Assembly: GCA_963650385.1 (NCBI GenBank)
Contig: CAVJLL010000093.1
Coordinates: 1-6,181 of the forward strand
Length of the DNA stretch: 6,181 bases
From: CAG-791 sp963650385
GTDB taxonomy: Bacteria > Bacillota > Clostridia > Lachnospirales > Lachnospiraceae
Direction of reading: 5' to 3'
Positions 1 to 6,073 of the stretch are shown piece by piece. Every line of letters begins with the position of its first letter. The first letter of the stretch is position 1. Both the position numbers and the translations under genes were made by a program. Under the pieces are notes generated by a model. That model searched no databases and was not told the origin of the DNA. It saw only the letters and a list, made by a program, of their open reading frames with translations.

Positions 1-180
1 TGTACAGACGCCAGCCACGACGGGTCCTGGCGGAGTTGTCCGGTCCTGGGACGCTCTCGCTCCATCCTCGGACCTAGCGGTGCTAAGCTCGCAGAAGACG
101 CTCGCAAGCACCGAGGCCTCGCAAGGCCCTGGACCCGGACATTCTCCGCCACCCTGTCGTCTGGCTGGCGAATGTACTGT
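1..180. repeat. Large imperfect palindrome downstream of lacZ
   Basis: No gene is seen between the window edge and the lacZ stop at 207. Bases 1-49 and 127-178 are inverted copies of each other. The reverse complement of the right arm reproduces, in the same order as the left arm, the blocks GTACA, CGCCAGCC, ACGAC, GGGT, GGCGGAG, TGTCCGG and a final TCC-GGG, with only 1-2 base indels between blocks. The apex (about 66-116) can also fold: CGGTGCT at 78-84 pairs with AGCACCG at 107-113, or CCTCGG at 66-71 pairs with CCGAGG at 111-116. As RNA from the lacZ strand this would be one hairpin of about 180 nt, able to protect or end the lacZ transcript. As DNA it could be a small inverted-repeat element. 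No U-run follows within the window, so it is not called a terminator. The element may continue to the left of base 1. Confidence 0.75.
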
Positions 181-207
181 TACGACGGTTCCTGGCGAGT
201 GTACTGT
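165..207. repeat. Short direct repeats abutting the lacZ stop codon
   Basis: CTGGCGAATGTACTGT (165-180) is repeated with one change as CTGGCGAGTGTACTGT (192-207), 27 bases apart. The second copy runs into the lacZ stop codon (207-209 on the minus strand). A related block, ACGACGG(G/T)TCCTGGCG, occurs at 17-32 and again at 182-197. The palindrome downstream of lacZ is therefore built from a few short modules used in both orientations, and the last module touches the gene end. Confidence 0.65.
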
Positions 208-3200
208 CAGACTCCGCGCATGGTGACTTCGAAGTGCAGGTGTCCGGCCGGATTCAGAAGGAACTCATCCCGGGTTCTGGCGCCCCAGCTGTCATCGCCG
301 GCAACGCCCATCTGCATGAGTGAGCAGCGGACAATGGTGTGATGCACCGGCGGGAGCTCGGTGTGGTGGGCGGCATTTTCGATTTCCTCGGGTGTCCAGG
401 GCAGTGCCGAGAAGTTCATGGTCTGCCCCTTCGGCACAGAAAATTCCAGCCCGCGGCCTCTTCGGTCCATAACGCTTGCCCGGCGGACGCCGGTCTTGTT
501 GCCGCACTCCTGCGGCACGAGGTATCTCGTCATCTGCTCGCGGACTGTGCCGTGGTAGACGCCTAGCTTCGCACCCTTGTCTCTGTCGCAGTAGGTTTCC
601 TCCGGTCCGTTTCCATACCAGGAAACCTGATCATAATCCGCATCTATCGTAAAGAGCATTCCGAATTCCGGCATCGGCGACACACCTTCCGGTGCATCGT
701 AATCCAGAATATAATCCACGCGGCCGTCTGCATGGAAGCGCGTTGTGACCTCCATCTGCGACTCGGGAGATGTCGGCAGGAACAGGCGCTGCGTGACTGT
801 AAAGGTCCCCTGCTCCGGATCATACGCCATCTTCGGATAGGCTGCAGCCTCCTCCGGCGTGAGTACTCCCATTCCCTCTGCCGGCGCATCCGAAGCATAC
901 AGGCTCGCCAGCTTCCAGACGCCGTACCTTCCCGGCATGTTGTTGCCCTTGTCATTGTCCGTGGGCGCCCGCCAGAAATTCGGCCGCGGCGGAAGGTCAA
1001 TCAGCTCCTTCCCGCCGTAGCGGTAGGACTTCAATCCTGTTTTGTTAAGGAATGAGTAGAGCGCATCAAAATGCTCTCCCTTTGCTCCGACGTTGAAGGT
1101 GCCGCGAATCACCTGAAGCGTTTCTGCAGCGTGTGCCGGCTTCTTCCCGGCCCTTGCCGCTTCCGTCTCTGCAGCATCGGTTCTCGAAGACGCCGCTGTT
1201 TCTGTACCGGTCTCCAGTGCTAACGCCGTCTCTGCAGCGTCTGCATCCAGGGAGGTTGTCGCCTCAGGCTCTGCAATGCAGAAAACGCCCTGTCCGAAGG
1301 CGACCTCGTGTCCCTTTTCTGCCCAGAGCGTATTCTCCTTCAGGCGGAAGGACACGGTCACAGCATACTCGCCGGACTCATCGGGAAGTGCAAAGGGCAG
1401 CGGATACTCCGCCTGCGTCAGCGGGGCAGCCGCGGTGTCCACGGTCTTCTCATCAAGCAGAACTCCCTCCTTCTCCAGCAAAGCAACGCACGCATAGCGA
1501 TCGGTCGATACGAACAGATTCCGGTTGGTTACGCGGAAACGATCCCGCTCCACATCGATCGATAGATTCTGGTACAGGAATTTCACTTCCTGGAGCTTGG
1601 GATACGGCATGCGGTCACCTGCAACAATGCCGTTTCCGGAGAAGCTGTAATCCGTCGGCCGCTCGCCGCAGTCTCCGCCGTACGCCTGAAATTCCTTCCC
1701 GAAGCGGTCCCTTCTGCGGATGGACTGATCCACGAAATCCCAGATAAAGCCGCCCTGGTACCGCGGCTCCTTCTCGGTCAGCTGCGTATAAAGGAACATG
1801 CCGCCGTTGGAGTTGCCCATGGAGTGCGTATACTCGCAGCAGATAAACGGCTTATCCGGATGCTCCTCCAGGAATTTCTGAATGCTCTCCACGGGCGGAT
1901 ACATCTGGCTTTCCATGTCCGAGGTCCCCTCATAGCGGCGGTCGTGGAAAATACCCTCGTAATGCACCAGCCGGTCCGGATCCAGCTCCCGCAGCTTCTG
2001 CGACATTTCATAAATAACGCTTCCGCCGTAGGATTCGTTTCCGCAGGACCAGATCAGAATCGACGGATGGTTCTTGTCCCTCTGGTAGCAGGAATTCACG
2101 CGGTCGAGGAGCACATCCTTCCATTCACGATGGTCGCCCGGAACGATATTTTCCTCCCCGGAAATCTGTCTGGCCGCCCAGGAGCCGTGGGTTTCCATGT
2201 TGTTCTCGGCAATCAGATACAGACCGTACTCGTCGCAGAGCCGGTACAGCTTCGAATCATCCGGATAGTGGCTCGTGCGGATGGCATTGATGTTGCTCTG
2301 CTTCATGATGGTCAGATCCTGCCGCATCTGCTCCATGCTCATGCCGGCCCGGCCGGTGTCGCAGGTGAACTCATGGCGGTTCACACCCTTGAACACAATC
2401 CGCTTCCCGTTCAGACACATGAGGCCGTCCTTCATTTCAAAGCGGCGGAAGCCAACCTTCTCATGGACAAACTCCACCGCCTTTGCTGACTTGTCGTGCA
2501 GCGTCAGATACAGATCGTAGAGCTGCGGATCCTCCGCTGACCACAGAGCCGGTGCCGCCACCGTCTCCTTCAGCGCGGTATGGGCCTCATTGTCCGCCTC
2601 TCCGGACAGAATCACCCGTCCGTCCTTCTCCAACCGGTATTCCGTATAGCCATAGCCGTGCCGGACCTCCTGCTCCGCCGCAGCCTCAGACGAGAGCGTT
2701 AAATCCAGCAGGAGCTCTGCACTTGCAAAATCCTCCGAGAGATGCGTGCGGATCTTCAGATCCTCCAGATGAACGGCAGGCTTCGTATACAGATAGACGT
2801 CACGGAAAATACCGCTGAAGCGGTAAAAATCCTGATCCTCCAGCCAGCTCGAGCTCGTCCACTTGTAGACGCGCACCGCCAGCTTGTTCTCGCCTTCCGT
2901 GATAAACGGCGTGAGGTCAAAGTCAGACGGCGTGAAGGTATCCTCGCTGTAGCCGACAAAGCAGCCGTTCAGCCACAGTGCATAGCCGCTCTCCACGCCC
3001 TGAAACGAGATATAAAGAGGCCGTCCCTGCATGTTCTGCGGGACTGTAAAGTATTTCACATAGCTGCCGACCGGGTTGAACTCGGTCGGGATCATGCCGG
3101 GCTTTACTTCTTCCCGGCCGTCCCAGGGATATTGAAGATTCACATAGGCCGGCGTGTCATAGCCCTCCATCTGGATGTGGGCAGGCACGCGGATTTCATC

Positions 3201-3932
3201 CCAGCTCCTGCAGTCGTAGGAGCGCTTCTCGAAGCCCCGGACGGCAGAGGCGGGATTTTTGGCATAGGAGAACTTCCACAGGCCGTTCAGAGAATAGCGA
3301 AGCGATGTCCGCTCCGCGGCCAGCTCCCGGAGCGATGCATATGCCGTATGGTCCGAATGTGCCGGGAGGACGTTGATCTTAAATACCTCCGGATCCGAGA
3401 GAATGCTCTCGTCAAACTCGCCGCCGCGGTTGCGCAGGATGCTGCGTTCGATACTCTGGCTGTCCGTTTCCAGTCCCGGAAGATGCGTCTGAATCAGCGC
3501 ATCCAGAGGCGCTGCGATGCCCTCTATGCAGCTGCGCAGGAGATTCACGCCGTTCTCCTTCTCGTAATCCGCCACCCTTCTGCGGAACCGCTGAAGCGTG
3601 GTAACCGAAATCGGCTGCTCCAGATCGCTGGTCGTATGAAGTGCCATCTGATACCGGACATCGCAGATGCAGTTCTCCACGAGCTTTTCATCCGAAAGGC
3701 CGAACATGGCCTCCAGAATCATGCCGCCGACGAGCACATTCACAGGGCTGCTCGGCTTGGCCGACGCGCTGGAATAAAGCGGCTGAAAGAGCCGGTCATC
3801 GATGCTGGGAAAGACGTCGGACGCAAAGGCCCCTGCCCAGGAATTCTCGACGCGGCGCTTCTGACGCTCACTGAGTGCCATGACCCGGTCACCCAGACCG
3901 AGCTGCTGATAATCATTTGAAGAAAATGCCAT
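207..3932 (-). CDS. lacZ: Chimeric IS1182-type transposase N-terminus fused to full-length LacZ beta-galactosidase
   Basis: This 1241-residue protein has two unrelated parts. Residues 1-168 resemble the start of IS1182-family transposases (see the separate entry). Residues from about 174 (DESILSDPEVF, then LPAHSDH) are a GH2 beta-galactosidase, a cytoplasmic enzyme that hydrolyses lactose and other beta-galactosides. Domains in order are sugar-binding (about 185-390), immunoglobulin-like (about 392-497), TIM barrel (about 499-790), a fourth domain (about 797-885) and the small-chain domain (about 945-1238). Visible signatures are NRHEF (518-522), INAIRTSHYP (548-557), ETH at 580-582 (equivalent to E. 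coli Glu416/His418), GNES with acid/base Glu633, and CCEYTHSMGNS with nucleophile Glu700; DDSWG near the end matches the E. coli Trp999 region. The LacZ part is ~1069 residues, a normal full length, and looks catalytically intact. An Ala/Thr/Glu-rich stretch at about 890-938 is extra. The start at 3932 has a strong RBS. No ATG, GTG or TTG lies in frame between codons 130 and 216, so LacZ has no start of its own. The frame and domain calls are secure; whether the fusion exists in the cell is not. Confidence 0.9.
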   Translation of the reverse strand: MAFSSNDYQQLGLGDRVMALSERQKRRVENSWAGAFASDVFPSIDDRLFQPLYSSASAKPSSPVNVLVGGMILEAMFGLSDEKLVENCICDVRYQMALHTTSDLEQPISVTTLQRFRRRVADYEKENGVNLLRSCIEGIAAPLDALIQTHLPGLETDSQSIERSILRNRGGEFDESILSDPEVFKINVLPAHSDHTAYASLRELAAERTSLRYSLNGLWKFSYAKNPASAVRGFEKRSYDCRSWDEIRVPAHIQMEGYDTPAYVNLQYPWDGREEVKPGMIPTEFNPVGSYVKYFTVPQNMQGRPLYISFQGVESGYALWLNGCFVGYSEDTFTPSDFDLTPFITEGENKLAVRVYKWTSSSWLEDQDFYRFSGIFRDVYLYTKPAVHLEDLKIRTHLSEDFASAELLLDLTLSSEAAAEQEVRHGYGYTEYRLEKDGRVILSGEADNEAHTALKETVAAPALWSAEDPQLYDLYLTLHDKSAKAVEFVHEKVGFRRFEMKDGLMCLNGKRIVFKGVNRHEFTCDTGRAGMSMEQMRQDLTIMKQSNINAIRTSHYPDDSKLYRLCDEYGLYLIAENNMETHGSWAARQISGEENIVPGDHREWKDVLLDRVNSCYQRDKNHPSILIWSCGNESYGGSVIYEMSQKLRELDPDRLVHYEGIFHDRRYEGTSDMESQMYPPVESIQKFLEEHPDKPFICCEYTHSMGNSNGGMFLYTQLTEKEPRYQGGFIWDFVDQSIRRRDRFGKEFQAYGGDCGERPTDYSFSGNGIVAGDRMPYPKLQEVKFLYQNLSIDVERDRFRVTNRNLFVSTDRYACVALLEKEGVLLDEKTVDTAAAPLTQAEYPLPFALPDESGEYAVTVSFRLKENTLWAEKGHEVAFGQGVFCIAEPEATTSLDADAAETALALETGTETAASSRTDAAETEAARAGKKPAHAAETLQVIRGTFNVGAKGEHFDALYSFLNKTGLKSYRYGGKELIDLPPRPNFWRAPTDNDKGNNMPGRYGVWKLASLYASDAPAEGMGVLTPEEAAAYPKMAYDPEQGTFTVTQRLFLPTSPESQMEVTTRFHADGRVDYILDYDAPEGVSPMPEFGMLFTIDADYDQVSWYGNGPEETYCDRDKGAKLGVYHGTVREQMTRYLVPQECGNKTGVRRASVMDRRGRGLEFSVPKGQTMNFSALPWTPEEIENAAHHTELPPVHHTIVRCSLMQMGVAGDDSWGARTRDEFLLNPAGHLHFEVTMRGV
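1119..1265 (-). other. Ala/Thr/Glu-rich low-complexity insert within LacZ
   Basis: Residues about 890-938 of the fusion are dominated by Ala, Thr, Glu and Asp (for example TSLDADAAETALALETGT) with a short basic end (ARAGKKPAHAA). The stretch sits between the fourth domain and the small-chain domain. GH2 beta-galactosidases are normally only a short linker here, so this is probably a flexible, disordered spacer on the surface of the tetramer. The reading frame is kept through it. No function is claimed. Confidence 0.6.
3429..3932 (-). mobile_element. 5' fragment of an IS1182-family transposase, in frame with lacZ
   Basis: Residues 1-168 of the fusion match the start of IS1182-type DDE transposases as I know the family. 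The order is a YQQLGL motif, a region like 'L..R.K...E.SWAG.FA..VFP.ID', then an 'LYS..A..P.SPVNVLVG..IL...FGLSDE.LVE' block (the DUF772-type N-terminal domain). After that come 'D.RYQ.ALHTTS..EQP.S..TL.RFR.R' and 'YE.E.GV.L...CI'. Residues 156-165 (TDSQSIERSI) line up with the family's MDSxMIxxNI motif, which carries the first catalytic Asp (here Asp157). The other two acidic residues, the rest of the transposase and the far IS end are missing, so it cannot act as a transposase alone. This part may still bind DNA, but that is inference. The homology ends around residues 165-171 and LacZ begins by about 174, an almost seamless join. Confidence 0.82.
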
Positions 3933-3935
3933 ATT

Positions 3936-3943
3936 CCCCTCCT
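3936..3943 (-). promoter_or_regulatory. Strong ribosome binding site for the transposase-LacZ fusion
   Basis: On the minus strand AGGAGGGG is followed by AAT and then the ATG at 3932, leaving 5 bases between the GGAGG core and the start. This decides the start of the fusion at the transposase Met1. The site begins exactly where the first 133-bp repeat copy stops matching the others, so the ribosome would load directly beside a large hairpin. Confidence 0.8.
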
Positions 3944-4014
3944 ATCCGCTTCTGCTCTCTGGTGCATGCACGCATGCCCAGAGGCAGCCGCGTATATGCG
4001 CTGTAATATCTTTC

Positions 4015-4017
4015 NNN
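4015..4017. other. Unresolved bases (NNN) inside repeat copy 1
   Basis: Three N bases interrupt copy 1. The same positions in copy 2 (4148-4150) read CTC and the spacing on both sides is kept, so the true bases are probably CTC. The run marks a scaffold join or a masked conflict, so the true number of repeat copies is uncertain. Confidence 0.95.
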
Positions 4018-4072
4018 CGGACAGCCATCTCGTATTTCCTGCGGAAACACGAGATGTGGACTGGCGTCCAAT

Positions 4073-4132
4073 GCATATCCGCTTCTGCTCTCTGGTGCAT
4101 GCACGCATGCCCAGAGGCAGCTGCGTATATGC
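4073..4132. repeat. 60-base imperfect hairpin of the repeat unit (copy 2)
   Basis: Successive paired blocks are GCATAT/ATATGC, CGC/GCG, CTGC/GCAG, CTCTGG/CCAGAG and GCATG/CATGC, closing on a CACG loop. They are separated only by a C/T mismatch, a TT/CT internal loop and two single bulged T bases, giving 24 paired positions. The same fold occurs at 4206-4265 and, without its outermost pairs, at 3943-3999. The base that differs between copies 1 and 2 lies in the unpaired internal loop. Confidence 0.85.
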
Positions 4133-4158
4133 GCTGTAATATCTTTCCTCCGGACAGC
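4133..4158 (-). repeat. Stem-loop presenting a Shine-Dalgarno-like loop (copy 2)
   Basis: GCTGT at 4133-4137 is complementary to ACAGC at 4154-4158. On the minus strand the 16-base loop reads CCGGAGGAAAGATATT, which includes a near-perfect Shine-Dalgarno core, GGAGG. No ATG, GTG or TTG follows at a useful distance, so it is not an evident RBS for a gene. In copy 1 the NNN falls inside this core. Confidence 0.5.
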
Positions 4159-4159
4159 C

Positions 4160-4188
4160 ATCTCGTATTTCCTGCGGAAACACGAGAT
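4160..4188. repeat. 13-bp stem, 3-base loop hairpin of the repeat unit (copy 2)
   Basis: ATCTCGTATTTCC and GGAAACACGAGAT pair over 13 positions, with one A/C (or G-U on the opposite strand) exception, around a TGC loop. The identical hairpin lies at 4027-4055 in copy 1. No T-run follows on either strand, so it is not a typical intrinsic terminator. On the minus strand the exception becomes a G-U pair, so the fold is better as RNA of that strand. Confidence 0.82.
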
Positions 4189-4283
4189 GTGGACTGGCGT
4201 CCAATGCATATCCGCTTCTGCTCTCTGGTGCATGCACGCATGCCCAGAGGCAGCTGCGTATATGCGCTGTCCTTGTAGTGTCT

Positions 4284-5993
4284 TCACATGAGTGGAGCAA
4301 TGAGTCGCAGGACGCACTGGAATGTGCGGAGCGTCGCACTCCGGTGTCCCGGGCTGTATTCCTCGGTTACCTCACGGCTTCTGGAAATCACATCCTCCAG
4401 ATCCTCTTTGACATCCATAACCGAATGGGTGCCGTACATCACGCATCCGTCCTCGAAGTGATGGTAGAGACTGCGGTAGTCCAGATTGATGGTGCCGCAC
4501 GTAGCGATGCGGTCATCACTGACGCAGCACTTGGCGTGACAAAAGCCCGGCGTAAACTCGTAAATCCGTACTCCCTTGCGGACCAGCTGTGCGTAATAGG
4601 ATCTGGTGAGCTGATACGTTATTTTCTTGTCCGGAACCCCCGGCGTAATGATACGGACATCCACGCCGCGCTCTGCAGCAAGCGTAATCGCCCGGCTCAT
4701 TTCATCCGTCAGAATGAGGTAGGGCGTCACAAAGTACAGATAGTCCGCCGCTCCGTTAGCAATGGACAGATAAACGTTCTCGCCGATCTGCTCCTCGTCC
4801 AGCGGTGAATCCGCATAAGGCTGCACAAAGCCCGCCGCATCCGGCAGCGTCTCATACAGATGCCGCTCCGCATCCTCATTTCTCGTAATGTTCTTCTGCG
4901 CGAGCTCCTCCAGAAACTTCCGCGGATGGGTTCCGGAGCCTTCCGCCTCTTCGGCAATTTCCCGGACGCTTTGCTTCTCCCGTCCCCTTTCTCCAATCGT
5001 AAGCCCCGGAAAAAACCGGTCGAATTCCTTGTCATCCTCATCCGTTGCGTGGATGGCATTCCACATTTCCAGAAATATCGTCGTAAATGTACGAACGGCA
5101 GGCCCCGTCACGCGGATCCCCGCATCCTTCCACTCGCCGTAGGGCTTTGTGACGCCAAAGTACTCATCCGCCAGATTGTAGCCGCCCGTGTAGGCCACCT
5201 TGCCGTCGATCACCGTGATCTTCCGGTGGTCTCTGTTGTTCATGAACACACGAAGGCTCGGCAGCACCGGGTTGAAAATCCGGGCCTTGATGCCGTCCGC
5301 CTCCATCCTTTTGCAGAACCGTCCGTTGACAAAGCCGATGCTCCCGACATCGTCATAGAACAGGCGGACCTCCACGCCCTCGGCGGCCTTTTCCTTCAGC
5401 ACCTGATGGATTCTGCCGAAGGACTGTTTATTCTCAATGGCAAAATATTCCATGAAAATAAAGGACTTTGCCTTTCGAAGGTCGGCCAGCTGGGCCTCCA
5501 GTGCCTCCGCTGCATCCTTGTAATAAAGGCAGCCCTCATTCCTGCACAACGGAAAATGTCCCTTGCGCCACAGATACTGTGCCATACCGCCGGCGGCCGT
5601 ATTCTCGCTCCGCAGCTCCTCCTGCACACGGTCCTCCTGCAGCAGAAACCCCGACAAAAGTCCCTCGATCCTCGCAAAGCGCACCTTCATCGGATGCGTC
5701 GCCAGCTTGCTGGCCATGAGAAGCCACAGGACAATTCCCAGGAACGGTGCCGCCGAAATCAGCACAATCCATGGCAGCTTCATCGATGTCGTTGTATGAT
5801 AGCCGTATATAGCCAGAGCGACCATGACTGCCGCAATCTGTACCCCGATGTGAATCCACACGGAATAGGCCGTCAGCCACCGCACCACAAGGTATATGGC
5901 AAAAATCTGAATAACCGAAGCCAGAACCACGAACACCATCCGCACCACGCCGTTGCCGGTGTCGGTTCTGCGCTCACCGCGCATTTTGCTCAA
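4284..5993 (-). CDS. cls: Cardiolipin synthase, phospholipase D superfamily
   Basis: This is a 569-residue membrane enzyme that joins phosphatidylglycerol molecules into cardiolipin. Three hydrophobic helices fill the N-terminus (about residues 17-37, 45-64 and 72-93), which fits a membrane anchor. Two PLD catalytic HKD motifs follow: HRKITVID (His256, Lys258, Asp263) with GGYN after it, and HAKCCVSD (His486, Lys488, Asp493) with GTINLDYRS after it. The C-terminus LRLIAPLM is typical of clostridial homologues. Start: a TTG at 5993 has AGAGG eight bases upstream and lies below a TATAAT box. The ATG at 5984 (566 residues) is the alternative, but its spacing to AGAGG is too long. An ATG at 6071 opens the same frame but lies upstream of the promoter, so it is unlikely. 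The family is usually about 480-520 residues. The excess is mostly a charged segment around residues 335-384, between the two catalytic halves. The stop at 4284 is followed at once by the repeat array. Confidence 0.93.
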   Translation of the reverse strand: MSKMRGERRTDTGNGVVRMVFVVLASVIQIFAIYLVVRWLTAYSVWIHIGVQIAAVMVALAIYGYHTTTSMKLPWIVLISAAPFLGIVLWLLMASKLATHPMKVRFARIEGLLSGFLLQEDRVQEELRSENTAAGGMAQYLWRKGHFPLCRNEGCLYYKDAAEALEAQLADLRKAKSFIFMEYFAIENKQSFGRIHQVLKEKAAEGVEVRLFYDDVGSIGFVNGRFCKRMEADGIKARIFNPVLPSLRVFMNNRDHRKITVIDGKVAYTGGYNLADEYFGVTKPYGEWKDAGIRVTGPAVRTFTTIFLEMWNAIHATDEDDKEFDRFFPGLTIGERGREKQSVREIAEEAEGSGTHPRKFLEELAQKNITRNEDAERHLYETLPDAAGFVQPYADSPLDEEQIGENVYLSIANGAADYLYFVTPYLILTDEMSRAITLAAERGVDVRIITPGVPDKKITYQLTRSYYAQLVRKGVRIYEFTPGFCHAKCCVSDDRIATCGTINLDYRSLYHHFEDGCVMYGTHSVMDVKEDLEDVISRSREVTEEYSPGHRSATLRTFQCVLRLIAPLM

Positions 5994-6000
5994 TCCGAAA

Positions 6001-6005
6001 ACCTC
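6001..6005 (-). promoter_or_regulatory. Ribosome binding site supporting the TTG start of cardiolipin synthase
   Basis: On the minus strand AGAGG lies 8 bases upstream of the TTG at 5993 (sequence AAAGAGGTTTTCGGATTG). The nearby ATG at 5984 would sit 17 bases away, so the TTG start is preferred. Confidence 0.55.
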
Positions 6006-6033
6006 TTTGAATAGATAACTGTAGTTTGTCTGA

Positions 6034-6039
6034 ATTATA
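6034..6039 (-). promoter_or_regulatory. Probable -10 box for cardiolipin synthase
   Basis: A perfect TATAAT reads on the minus strand at 6039-6034, about 40 bases upstream of the TTG start. This would give a leader of roughly 30-35 bases. No good -35 hexamer is seen 16-18 bases upstream (GTGCTA at 17), so strength may depend on an activator or on other contacts. Confidence 0.5.
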
Positions 6040-6073
6040 CCGTAATTGTATCTGGTTAGCACCTGCCACATTT

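Larger units (their letters stand above)
3943..4270. repeat. Tandem array of a 133-bp structured unit, 2.47 copies
   Basis: The unit recurs at exactly 133-base spacing: copy 1 at 3943-4075, copy 2 at 4076-4208, partial copy 3 (62 bases) at 4209-4270. Copies 1 and 2 differ at one readable base (C at 3989, T at 4122) plus the unresolved NNN. Copy 3 is identical to copy 2 over its length. In copy 2 the unit contains four inverted repeats in a row: a 60-base imperfect hairpin (4073-4132), a 5-bp stem with a 16-base loop (4133-4158), a 13-bp stem with a 3-base loop (4160-4188) and a 5-bp stem with a 4-base loop (4190-4203). The array fills nearly the whole gap between the cardiolipin synthase stop and the fusion RBS. 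No protein gene, tRNA or known riboswitch is recognised in it. Near-identity means recent duplication, active homogenisation or an assembly effect. Confidence 0.93.

Noticed and set aside
207..3420. LacZ as a separate gene starting near residue 172
   Set aside because: No ATG, GTG or TTG is in frame between codons 130 and 216 and no RBS is visible there, so an independent start would need a rare codon.
2742..3920. A 392-codon plus-strand open frame opposite the fusion gene
   Set aside because: It lies wholly antisense to the transposase-LacZ ORF, has no recognisable domain, and is the expected shadow of GC-rich codon use.
4027..4055. Intrinsic terminator for cls
   Set aside because: The 13-bp stem is good, but no run of T follows it on either strand.
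4073..4132. Integron attC site
   Set aside because: The length and imperfect palindrome fit, but the flanking GTTRRRY/RYYYAAC core sites are absent and no integrase or cassettes are present.
3943..4270. CRISPR array
   Set aside because: The 133-bp units are contiguous and near-identical with no variable spacers.
3740..4339. A minus-strand open frame of 199 codons through the repeat array
   Set aside because: It starts inside cls, crosses the array and ends inside the fusion gene in another frame. It exists because the repeat lacks stops, and no RBS or family supports it.
4860..6014. A 384-codon plus-strand open frame opposite cardiolipin synthase
   Set aside because: It is antisense to a secure gene with both HKD motifs. 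Its translation is His/Arg/Leu-rich without known motifs and is best seen as a shadow.
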